Positions 15,821 to 23,622 of a stretch of DNA of 44,129 nt are shown here, piece after piece. The stretch is taken from positions 1-44,129 of the forward strand of contig CAILZI010000114.1 of NCBI GenBank assembly GCA_903838675.1. Reading direction: 5' to 3'. Within the stretch, counting starts at the first letter, position 1. Each line of letters opens with the position of its first letter. The DNA comes from an uncultured Verrucomicrobiota bacterium. GTDB lineage: Bacteria; Verrucomicrobiota; Verrucomicrobiia; Verrucomicrobiales; Verrucomicrobiaceae. The notes beneath the pieces are model-generated. The model ran no database searches. It was not told where the DNA came from and saw only the letters and a list, made by a program, of their open reading frames with translations. The position numbers and the translations under genes are program-made.

Positions 15821-17383
15821 TCACTTTTTCTCCGGCAGCAGCCAGCGGTTCTGGATCTGATCGGTCTCCTGGCTGTTGATGAGCCAGTTTAGCAGGCGCG
15901 TACGCAGGTCGAATTCGATATCACGCTTGTCTGCCAGTCCGGCGAGGTTCTTCGTTTCGAGTGGATCGGCGTGCAGGTCATAGAGCTCCGCATAGCCATC
16001 GGGATAGTAGCAGTACTTCCAGCGCTCGGTTCGGACCATCTTGGCATCGGGATGGCGGATGCCTCCCACGCCCTGTCCTTTTTCAAAGGGCATGTCCGTT
16101 TTCCCGCCAGTGATGACTTCGGGAATGATGTTTTCGCTGAAGACCTCTGCATGCGGTTCGTAGCTGCGGCCCATGGCGGCAATCAATGGCGCAAAACTGC
16201 GGCCCTGCACTTCGCGCGGCTCAGGAATGCCGGTGAACTCCAGCAGCGTCGGCAGCAGATCAACGGTTTCAATGAGCTGGTCGTACTGCGCACTTTTAAT
16301 GCGGCCCGGCAGGCTGACCATGAACGGAACGCGCACGGAGGGATCAAAGAAGCAGTTCTTGTCGGTGATGGCGTGTTCATAAAGCTGATCGCCATGATCG
16401 GAACTGAAGACGATGAGTGTGTTTGCTGCTTTGCCGGATGATTCGAGCGCATCCAGCAGCAGGCCGATCTCGGAATCGACGTGGGTGATGGTGCCGTAGT
16501 AGCTGCGGTAGGCCCACTCGAGCCGTTCGCGGTCCAGCTTGGGGCCGCCGTTGCGCATGGCAAGCTTTTGCACCGGCAGCGGCAGGTTCTTCACAGTGTC
16601 GAGACTGACCGTGTCAGGGATCGGAATTTCCACGTTGTCATACATGGATGCATAAGGTTCAGCGACTTCATACGGCGAGTGTGGTTTCCAGAAGGAAACA
16701 TAGAAGAAAAACGGCTGCTCATTTTTCGTGAGGTCATTCAGTACAGCGCGTGAACGTTCACCGGTCCATGCGGTGTCGGTGAATTTCAGATCAAGGACCG
16801 AGCGAAGTGGATTCTTGCCCGGCGCGATGTTCTTGGCCGTCGCCCGGTAGTACACATGCGGCTGCGGGTCGTTCTCCCGCTGCCATCTGACGTAATCCGA
16901 CCATAGGTCGGTGATCGCGGAGCCATCATGCAGTTCGGCCGTATCAAAGCCGGTGCGCAGCGCCTCCTCCCGGTTCGGTGGGTAGTAGTGCAATTTGCCA
17001 ACTGCGGCGGTGCGATAACCCGCCTCTTTGAATCGCGCCTGCATCAAAATTTCATTTCGGTCCAGTGGAGTGTAGTTCACGCGATTTCGATGCGAGTGAG
17101 CGTAACGTCCCGTGAAAAAGCTGATGCGTGAGGGCACACACACAGGTGAGGACACAAAGGCATGGGTGAAATTGGCACCGCGTGCGGCCAGACGATCCAG
17201 GTTGGGTGTCTTGATGAGCTTGTTGCCATTCGCTGCGATGCAGTCCCAGCGATGCTGGTCGGTCATGATGAACAGAATGTTCGGTCGGCTTGCTCCGCCG
17301 TTTTCGGCGGCTTCGACTGCGGCACTGATTAAAAGTAAAAAGACGAACAACGCGAACTCGTGAAATCTTAAATGCATGTTCAT
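15821..17383 (-). CDS. Secreted sulfatase (formylglycine type, CxPSR)
   Basis: A 520-residue S1-family sulfatase that would hydrolyse sulfate esters outside the cytoplasm. C82 in SSPVCVPSRISFFTGR is the residue converted to formylglycine. The first metal site is IMTDQHRWD rather than the more common DD, as in choline-sulfatase-like and several glycan sulfatases, and the second is FSSDHGDQ. A TTG at 17401 could extend the N-terminus by six residues and would overlap the upstream stop, but ATG at 17383 directly precedes the hydrophobic leader and is preferred. No formylglycine-generating enzyme gene is in the window, so it must be elsewhere. Third sulfatase of the operon in transcription order. 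Confidence 0.93.
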   Translation of the reverse strand: MNMHLRFHEFALFVFLLLISAAVEAAENGGASRPNILFIMTDQHRWDCIAANGNKLIKTPNLDRLAARGANFTHAFVSSPVCVPSRISFFTGRYAHSHRNRVNYTPLDRNEILMQARFKEAGYRTAAVGKLHYYPPNREEALRTGFDTAELHDGSAITDLWSDYVRWQRENDPQPHVYYRATAKNIAPGKNPLRSVLDLKFTDTAWTGERSRAVLNDLTKNEQPFFFYVSFWKPHSPYEVAEPYASMYDNVEIPIPDTVSLDTVKNLPLPVQKLAMRNGGPKLDRERLEWAYRSYYGTITHVDSEIGLLLDALESSGKAANTLIVFSSDHGDQLYEHAITDKNCFFDPSVRVPFMVSLPGRIKSAQYDQLIETVDLLPTLLEFTGIPEPREVQGRSFAPLIAAMGRSYEPHAEVFSENIIPEVITGGKTDMPFEKGQGVGGIRHPDAKMVRTERWKYCYYPDGYAELYDLHADPLETKNLAGLADKRDIEFDLRTRLLNWLINSQETDQIQNRWLLPEKK

Positions 17384-17397
17384 GTTGGTAAAACAGT

Positions 17398-18243
17398 TCA
17401 ATGGACTTTGGGCAGGCTTGCGAGCTTCTCGCTCAGGAATGCCACACAGCCGGGTACCTGCGCCTCGCTCAGTCCGTGTAGCAGCAGGGGGCCGCAGAAG
17501 CCATGTGAGTGAAGCAGGGAAAGGTAGCGGTTGTAGTCGAGCAGTCCGTGGCCTGCGGCTTCGTGGCCCGCCTCGCCATCAGCGCTGAGATCCTTGGCGT
17601 GTGCCAGAATGATGTCGCGGCCGACCAGATCAAAGGCATGGCCCAGCACCTCTGCCATGCGCGGAAGCTCACCCGCATGAAACAAGTTTGCGCCATCCAT
17701 GGTGACCTTGAGGTGTGGCGAGCCGATTTCGTCGAGCAGTCGCCGAGCCTTCTCAGCCGAATCCACCACGTTGGTGACTTCAGGTTCAAGCGCCAGCGTC
17801 ACGCCTGCCTGTCGTGCGATCTCAACGGCCTCGCGCACGCATGCTGTCATGTCGTGCCATGCTTGCGGTGTGCCATTGTCCGGATGATGACCCCACATGT
17901 TTTGCGGGTTTCGGGTGCCAATGCAGATGGCAATGACTTTGGTGTCCAGGAGTTCACACACAGAGGCAATCTCGCGCAGCCGTCGCAGGCCATCACGGCG
18001 AAATTCCACATCTGGATGAGTCATGTTAAACGTTCCTTGCACGGAGGCGATCGCAATTCCGCGGCTTGCTGCAGCTCCACGAATCCGGCCGGCAAGGCTT
18101 GCAGGAACCGCCTCCGGCATCGGTATCAATCCGGCGCTTTCCAAATTGAACTGCACGCATTCCAGTTCGGCATCTGCCACGGCATCAAACACCTCCTCCA
18201 ATGTGGGACGTGCGAAGACTTTGCTGAGAATGCCGATGCGCAT
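17398..18243 (-). CDS. Cytoplasmic xylose-isomerase-like TIM barrel (sugar isomerase/epimerase)
   Basis: A 281-residue protein without signal peptide, unlike the exported relatives at 3164 and 9082. The barrel begins MRIGILSKVFARPTLEEVF. Likely metal ligands are in TLALEPEVTN, KVTMDGANLFHAGE and IILAHAKDLSAD, the usual E-D-H-type arrangement, and the AGHGLLDYNRYL loop is common in hydroxypyruvate-isomerase and tagatose-epimerase relatives. The frame is open well upstream, but that part overlaps the preceding sulfatase; ATG at 18243 fits the family start. Its cytoplasmic position between two sulfatase genes suggests that it processes the sugar they release. Confidence 0.87.
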   Translation of the reverse strand: MRIGILSKVFARPTLEEVFDAVADAELECVQFNLESAGLIPMPEAVPASLAGRIRGAAASRGIAIASVQGTFNMTHPDVEFRRDGLRRLREIASVCELLDTKVIAICIGTRNPQNMWGHHPDNGTPQAWHDMTACVREAVEIARQAGVTLALEPEVTNVVDSAEKARRLLDEIGSPHLKVTMDGANLFHAGELPRMAEVLGHAFDLVGRDIILAHAKDLSADGEAGHEAAGHGLLDYNRYLSLLHSHGFCGPLLLHGLSEAQVPGCVAFLSEKLASLPKVH

Positions 18244-18286
18244 GGTGGGAGAGATTGGGAGGATTAACGCAAATCTGGAGTCTATT

Positions 18287-19861
18287 TTACGGGGCCTTTG
18301 GCTCAGAACCTGCAGCGGACGATTGTGCTGACAAGTCGCGGGTGTGACCGGCATCGCGCTGTTTTCGCAGCAGTGTTTCCAGCTCTTTGACGATTTCAGG
18401 ATTTTCCGCGCTGACATCTCGGGTCTCGCCAGGATCATCGTGGAGGTTGAAGAGCACTCGCTGAAACTCTTTCGCGTGTGATTTGCTCAGATTCGGCGGG
18501 AGATGCCCCGCGGGCACGCCTTCAATCCATTTCCACGGTCCCTTGCGGATTGCGAACACGCCGGCATTGCTGTTCAAGATCATATCTTGGCGTGCAGGTT
18601 TGGCATTTTTTTCACCCAGCAGCGCGGGCAGAATGTTCCGGCTGTCTTCAGCTGCGTCACTCGCAGGTGGCAGCTTGTAGCCAACAATCGCCGCAGTCGT
18701 CGCGAGCAGGTCCACCAAGTTCACCATTTCATCGCAGACCGTTCCCGCAGGAATCTTGCCCGGCCAGCGTGCGATGAACGGCACGCGGAAACCACCTTCA
18801 TAGATGTGCTGTTTGCCGCTGCGCCAGGCTCCGTTTACTGCGAGACCGGCATTCACCGCCTGGGTTTCAGATCTTTTGGCATTGCCGAGTTCGACGACAC
18901 CTCCATTGTCGCTGGTGAAGATGACGAGCGTGTTGTCGGCGAGACCGTTCATGGCCAGTGCATCGAGCACGCTGCCTACGCTGCGGTCCAGCTCATGAAT
19001 CCAGTCGCCAAACTTTCCTGCGGCGCTTGAGCCTTGAAATTCCTTTGATGGTGTAACCGGCTCATGCACCGCGACCGGTGTGTAGTAGAGGAAGAACGGA
19101 CGGTCGGGCTTTTGCTGGCCGATCCACTGCGCCGTCTTGTCGGTGAGCACTGACATCACCTGCTCGTCTTTGCGATGAGGCGCATCAATGACGAGCGGCG
19201 CTTTGCCTCGACCTTGCAGCGCTTCACTGGTGTATGCGGAGGTGAAGCGGTCATCATCCGGTGTGGGCCCTGGCAGTTTCATGTCAGCGGGAATTTTCCC
19301 AGAGCGCAGGCCATACACAAAATGGTTCTCCACGAACACGCCTGTCACGTCGCCATGATTCTGCGGCACCGAGAAATGGTAGTCAAAGCCGAACTCCAGC
19401 GGTCCTGGTTTGAGCTCTCCCGAGTAATCTGTGCGCCATTTGGGATCGCTGCCAGCCATGCCGTAACCCAGGTGCCATTTGCCGATGGCGGCGGTTTGAT
19501 AACCATGCGCCTTGAGCATGGAGGCCATGGTGAGCCGTCCTGGCTCGATGTGCAGCGGTGCGAAAGTGCTGAGCGTTTCAAATTTTAATGCAGTGCGCCA
19601 GCAATAGCGCCCGGTGAGCAGCGCGTAACGTGTGGGCGAGCACACCGAAGAAGGCGTGCTTGCATCCGTTAAACGCCGCCCCTCCGCCGCCAGACGGTCG
19701 ATGTTGGGGGTGCGCACAAGTTTTGCGTCAGCACCGTAGCAACCAGCACTGCCGTAGCCGTAATCGTCTGCGAGAATAATGACGATGTTGGGTGGGGAAG
19801 CATGGGCTTGCAGGCCGGCTACCAAGAGGCAAATGCCGAGATGGCGGAAAAGTCTTTTCAT
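18287..19861 (-). CDS. Secreted sulfatase (formylglycine type, CSPTR)
   Basis: A 524-residue S1 sulfatase of the arylsulfatase-A-like group. After the signal peptide (MKRLFRHLGICLLVAGLQAHA) come the metal site ILADDYGYG (D32-D33), the formylglycine cysteine C74 in TPSSVCSPTRYALLTGR, IGKWHLG and the second metal site FTSDNGG, all intact. The frame extends upstream over the kinase gene stop, so ATG at 19861 is chosen. Sequence differs clearly from the two other sulfatases of this run, suggesting a different sulfate position or residue. It lies 16 bases after the PfkB kinase gene. Confidence 0.94.
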   Translation of the reverse strand: MKRLFRHLGICLLVAGLQAHASPPNIVIILADDYGYGSAGCYGADAKLVRTPNIDRLAAEGRRLTDASTPSSVCSPTRYALLTGRYCWRTALKFETLSTFAPLHIEPGRLTMASMLKAHGYQTAAIGKWHLGYGMAGSDPKWRTDYSGELKPGPLEFGFDYHFSVPQNHGDVTGVFVENHFVYGLRSGKIPADMKLPGPTPDDDRFTSAYTSEALQGRGKAPLVIDAPHRKDEQVMSVLTDKTAQWIGQQKPDRPFFLYYTPVAVHEPVTPSKEFQGSSAAGKFGDWIHELDRSVGSVLDALAMNGLADNTLVIFTSDNGGVVELGNAKRSETQAVNAGLAVNGAWRSGKQHIYEGGFRVPFIARWPGKIPAGTVCDEMVNLVDLLATTAAIVGYKLPPASDAAEDSRNILPALLGEKNAKPARQDMILNSNAGVFAIRKGPWKWIEGVPAGHLPPNLSKSHAKEFQRVLFNLHDDPGETRDVSAENPEIVKELETLLRKQRDAGHTRDLSAQSSAAGSEPKAP

Positions 19862-19877
19862 GCGAAAACGTTTGGAA

Positions 19878-20822
19878 TCAGTCGGCGAGTGCAGGGATGA
19901 GTGAGAGCGAGCCCTCCATGAATTGCCCCACGATGCCGTTTGCGGTACGCAGACGTTCAGCAATGGCGATGTCTGCGCGCTGGTGCAGCAGCATCAGGCA
20001 CACGCTCAAGACATCACCTGTGCCTGCCGAGTGGGCGAGTGAGCGCACAGGTGCTGGTGGTTCGGTGAGCAACGCGCCATCTTGATAATAGCCGGCTCCC
20101 TGCGCGCCGAGATGAACCACCACGGCCTTGGCTCCCCACGTCGTGAGCTTTCGCAACGCGCTGTCGAGCTCTGGCGCTCCGGTGAATTCCACCAGTTCAC
20201 GTACATTGCCGTGCGCCAAGCTCACGAGAGGCAGGACATCACGCACGGCTTGCTTGCGAGCTTCAATCTGCGCTGCAGGGGCATGCCCCCATTGCGGATC
20301 CCAGTTCAAATCCAACGAGACCGGAATGCCGCGCTCAGTTGCTGCCTGAAACAGCCTGGCATTACCGCCAAATAGCATGGCCTCGGAAAACCAGACATCC
20401 GCACGCAGCAGGTGCTGCACACCTTCTAGGGCGTGCAGATCAATGTCCTCAAAGGTCAGTGCTTCATTGGCAGGCAGACAGCTGACAAAGTGACGATGGC
20501 CGTTGTCGAGCATGAGTGCGATGGAGGTCCCGCTCGGATGAACGGGGTCTTTGGCAAGGTGCGAGACGATGTCATGCTTTGCCATTGTGCGTTCCAGCCG
20601 GTTTCCCAGGGCATCATTGCCGACCTTGCCAACGAACGAGATCTTGGCTCCCAGAGCTGCCGCCGCAAAAGCGCTGTTGGCTCCGCCGCCGCCGATGGTT
20701 TCGCTGATGGAGCTGACCGACGACTCACCATCGCGCAGAAGATGTTCACCGGCATGGAGCGGCGATGTCTTCACATCGCGGTTGATGTTGCCGACGACGC
20801 AGAGTGATGAGCCTTTAAACAT
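19878..20822 (-). CDS. PfkB-family carbohydrate kinase (first of a tandem pair, downstream member)
   Basis: A 314-residue cytoplasmic ribokinase-like kinase. The N-terminal glycine-rich sugar-binding motif is ETIGGGGANSAFAAAALGA (43-61) and the C-terminal ATP/anion-hole motif is SAGTGDVLS with the catalytic base D270. The opening CVVGNINRDVKTSPL is typical of the family. The start overlaps the end of the other PfkB gene by eight bases (20815-20822), so the two are translationally coupled. The proteins are not close copies, which suggests two different sugars or two successive steps. Substrate unknown. Confidence 0.9.
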   Translation of the reverse strand: MFKGSSLCVVGNINRDVKTSPLHAGEHLLRDGESSVSSISETIGGGGANSAFAAAALGAKISFVGKVGNDALGNRLERTMAKHDIVSHLAKDPVHPSGTSIALMLDNGHRHFVSCLPANEALTFEDIDLHALEGVQHLLRADVWFSEAMLFGGNARLFQAATERGIPVSLDLNWDPQWGHAPAAQIEARKQAVRDVLPLVSLAHGNVRELVEFTGAPELDSALRKLTTWGAKAVVVHLGAQGAGYYQDGALLTEPPAPVRSLAHSAGTGDVLSVCLMLLHQRADIAIAERLRTANGIVGQFMEGSLSLIPALAD

Positions 20823-21720
20823 GTGCCAGCGCCTCCTTCACTTCGGCCAATGTGGGAATGGAAGATCTGCCGCCAGCCTTCCGCACCGACAGCGATGCGG
20901 TCATTGACGAAAGGCGCAGTGCTTCGAGAAGCGGCATGCCGCCTGCAATGGCATATGCAAAAGCGCCATGAAAAATGTCTCCTGCCGCGGTGGTATCAAC
21001 GGCAACGGCCGGGAATGCGGACAGCTCGCTGTATCCATCTCCTGCATCATAGATCAGGCCACGCTCACCAAGAGTGACGATGGTCTTGGTCGGGAACTGC
21101 TCGCGCAATTTGGACAAACATTGGCGGCGTTCAGCGTCATCGTGCAAACTCTTCATGCCTGTGGCCTGCAAGGCGAAGCGCTCTGATGCCGCGAGGTAAT
21201 GGACTTTGCCTGCCAGCACTGCCGTGCCTTCGCGCCATGAGCCAGCATCGAGTATGGTGATTGCATCTGGAAACGCCTGCATGGCAGTCAGCGAAGCCTC
21301 AAGTTCATGGCCGTCGAACAACAACACGCGTGGCTTGAGTGGAAACAGTGCGGCGGCATTCAGAGAAAACGAAACTGCTTTGACTTTGCGGTTGATGATG
21401 GTGCGGCTGCCGCTTTCACGGTTGATGAGGATGATCGACAGCGGAGTCGCATGTCCGGGGCGCAGCTCCAGCAAAGAAACGTCGGTGCCAGCAGCCGTGA
21501 ATTCATCGTGGGTTCGCTTGCCATGGACATCGTCGCCAACCAGGCCCGCGAATCCGGTGCGAAGTCCCCAGGATGATAGCAGCCATGCCGCATTCGCCGC
21601 CGGCCCGCCACAGGCTTCGAGCGACTCGTGCGTTTCGCACTTTGAGTTCTCCGGTGGATATTGATCCACGAAGAGACTCACATCACAGGCGGCGTGGCCG
21701 ATGCATAGAACATCAAGCAT
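20815..21720 (-). CDS. PfkB-family carbohydrate kinase (upstream member of the pair)
   Basis: A 301-residue ribokinase-like kinase. Motif 1 is ACGGPAANAAWLLSSWG (about 36-52) and motif 2 is VDTTAAGDIFHGAF, with the base D248. A TTG codon at 21732 is in frame, but ATG at 21720 gives MLDVLCIGHAACDVSLF, the canonical first strand, and an 8-base overlap with the SIS gene that mirrors the 8-base overlap at its other end. The three genes SIS-PfkB-PfkB thus form a tightly coupled cassette, resembling an isomerise-then-phosphorylate series. The exact sugar is not predictable. Confidence 0.9.
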   Translation of the reverse strand: MLDVLCIGHAACDVSLFVDQYPPENSKCETHESLEACGGPAANAAWLLSSWGLRTGFAGLVGDDVHGKRTHDEFTAAGTDVSLLELRPGHATPLSIILINRESGSRTIINRKVKAVSFSLNAAALFPLKPRVLLFDGHELEASLTAMQAFPDAITILDAGSWREGTAVLAGKVHYLAASERFALQATGMKSLHDDAERRQCLSKLREQFPTKTIVTLGERGLIYDAGDGYSELSAFPAVAVDTTAAGDIFHGAFAYAIAGGMPLLEALRLSSMTASLSVRKAGGRSSIPTLAEVKEALAHV

Positions 21721-22312
21721 GGCTGGCGGCAAGTGCGTCTTTGATCAGTTTCATGAGCAGATGCTCGATGACGAGATGAATCGCTTCGGTCTGCGGTGTG
21801 GAGTCCACCGGCACCAGCAGCGAGCAGGTGCACTCCCGATGCAAAATGCCTCCGTCAAAACCCACAAGCGCAATGGACTGAGCACCCACCGAGTGCGCAT
21901 AGCGTGCGCCATTGACGAGATCCGTCGAAAAACCGCTGCCACCATGTACCGAGATGACGATGATCAGATCTTTGTCCGTGATCAGTCCGCGCATCTGGTT
22001 GGCAAAAACATCCTCACGCGCAGCATCATTCGCCCAGGCTGTGTAAAGCGACACGTTGTCTGTGAGGCAGCGCACGTCAAACGGGCGATGTCCGTCGGGG
22101 ATGACATACTTCGAGAGGTCGCAGGCGAAGTGGGAGGCTGTCGATGCCGAGCCACCGTTGCCAAGCGTGTAGATCCGTCCACCGCGGTGATAGCAGTCGA
22201 GCAGCATCTGCGTGGCCTTTTCAAGGGCGGCTATGTCGAGCTTGTTGAGCAGCGTCTGAGTTTCACTCAGAAACGAGGTGATCGAGGTGGAGATGGAGAT
22301 TGAGCAGTTCAT
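21713..22312 (-). CDS. GmhA-like SIS-domain phosphosugar isomerase
   Basis: A 199-residue cytoplasmic SIS protein. The phosphosugar loop TLGNGGSASTASHFACDLSK (49-68) is nearly that of sedoheptulose-7-phosphate isomerase (GmhA) and DiaA, and VISVHGGSGFSTDLVNG is the second binding loop; a long N-terminal helix precedes them as in GmhA. GmhA normally serves ADP-heptose synthesis, but the catalytic setting here is a degradation operon, with two PfkB kinases directly downstream rather than HldE. Aldose-ketose isomerisation of a released sugar phosphate is the most likely role. Overlap with the next gene is eight bases. Confidence 0.87.
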   Translation of the reverse strand: MNCSISISTSITSFLSETQTLLNKLDIAALEKATQMLLDCYHRGGRIYTLGNGGSASTASHFACDLSKYVIPDGHRPFDVRCLTDNVSLYTAWANDAAREDVFANQMRGLITDKDLIIVISVHGGSGFSTDLVNGARYAHSVGAQSIALVGFDGGILHRECTCSLLVPVDSTPQTEAIHLVIEHLLMKLIKDALAASHA

Positions 22313-22363
22313 AAGGGGGTGTTCAAATTCTTGAGTTTCGTGGATTGAAAAGCCGCAGGGGAT

Positions 22364-23560
22364 TCATTCGATGCATGCTGCAACGATCATATTAACTGCA
22401 TTAGCACTGGTCATGATCTGCTCCGGCAGGCTCTTTTTCTTCCACCAGACGGAGCCTTCACCCTCAGCAGGGCCGGACCATGAGCCGCCGTAAAAGCCAG
22501 CCGATGTCCGGTCTTTGGAGAAAATGCTGTCAGCCGTTTTGCGCAATGCATCGCGTAGCGCGCTGTCTGCCCCGGGCAAACTCAAAACTTCACGCGCCCA
22601 GTCGCCCGCAAAGACGCCGTTGGTCCAGGCGTCACGATCATCGATGAAGTTGCCCTCCGTCGTGGTAATTTGTTTAACCAGAGCTGTGGCGTTTCGCAGC
22701 GCGCGTTCACGATACTTGTCATCTTTGGTTGAGTGAAAGAGCCGCGCATGGATCGCGCCCATGGCCATGTTGCCGCCCAGAAAGACCACGCTGCCAGCTT
22801 CGTGAATGTCCTTCGGACGATTCTGACCGGACGGGCCTGCGGTCCCATAGTCGCACCAGTAGAGTCCGTCTTCACGCAGCAGATGCGTTTCCATCCAGGT
22901 GTAGCATTTGAGCGCCTGCTCACGGAAGTATTCATCACCCGTGAGTTCGTGGATTCTTAGCGCTGCCAGTACGAGTGCGGTTTGATAGAGGGATTTGTGA
23001 TCCCGTTTGTCGCTGTACCACATGCCGCCGCCCATCTGGTCATCCAGCCAGTGGTTGAATGAAGCACGGACCAGTCCGCGTGCGCGCGCCAGTGCATCCG
23101 CATCGCCGGTGGCGTGATGCGCCGCCAGATACATCAAGGCCGACCATCCGGCATCATCCGCCGCCCAGTTGATGCCCGAGGCCTGGCCACAGGCTTCCAA
23201 CTCCTGGACGGAAAACATCCTTTTGGTGTAGCTCCAGTCCGCACGCAGTCGTTGCTGCAGTGTGGCATCTCCAGTTGCCTGCCAGAGATTTTCCAGTGTG
23301 ATAAACAGCATGGCTCTTTCCCACAGGATGCCTCGCTCGTTCTTGGGCGATGTTGTGGGCATGCCATGAGATGTTCCAACGATATGCCCCGAAATAGGAC
23401 TGCCAGTCCAAAAGTGGTTCAGCAGATCCCCCATCGCAGCGACTGCTTGTTCGCGATGATGCTTTGCTGATGTGTCAGCAGCGGATGCTGAACACAAGCA
23501 AATGCATGTCATCAGGCAGGCTGAGGGCAGCTTGGACAACAGATGGGAAAAAAAAGACAT
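22364..23560 (-). CDS. Secreted GH76-like (alpha/alpha)6 glycosidase
   Basis: A 398-residue exported protein (leader LPSACLMTCICLCSASA) with the toroid of glycoside hydrolase family 76, whose members include endo-alpha-1,6-mannanases. The diagnostic paired aspartates are D135-D136 in GINWAADDAGWSALMYLA; the aromatic GGMWYSDKRDHKSLYQTALVLAALR helix pair and the TNGVFAGDWAREVL segment also fit. Paired catalytic aspartates make it a real enzyme candidate, though unsaturated-glucuronyl hydrolases and epimerases share the toroid. It could cut the backbone once sulfate and acyl groups are removed. 51 bases separate it from the SIS gene, 62 from the SGNH gene. Confidence 0.82.
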   Translation of the reverse strand: MSFFSHLLSKLPSACLMTCICLCSASAADTSAKHHREQAVAAMGDLLNHFWTGSPISGHIVGTSHGMPTTSPKNERGILWERAMLFITLENLWQATGDATLQQRLRADWSYTKRMFSVQELEACGQASGINWAADDAGWSALMYLAAHHATGDADALARARGLVRASFNHWLDDQMGGGMWYSDKRDHKSLYQTALVLAALRIHELTGDEYFREQALKCYTWMETHLLREDGLYWCDYGTAGPSGQNRPKDIHEAGSVVFLGGNMAMGAIHARLFHSTKDDKYRERALRNATALVKQITTTEGNFIDDRDAWTNGVFAGDWAREVLSLPGADSALRDALRKTADSIFSKDRTSAGFYGGSWSGPAEGEGSVWWKKKSLPEQIMTSANAVNMIVAACIE

Positions 23561-23622
23561 GTATTGTTGGTTCGGGGCTTCTTCCGGGGAGCATCCAGAC
23601 TCTTCAGCACTGCATCACGCGT

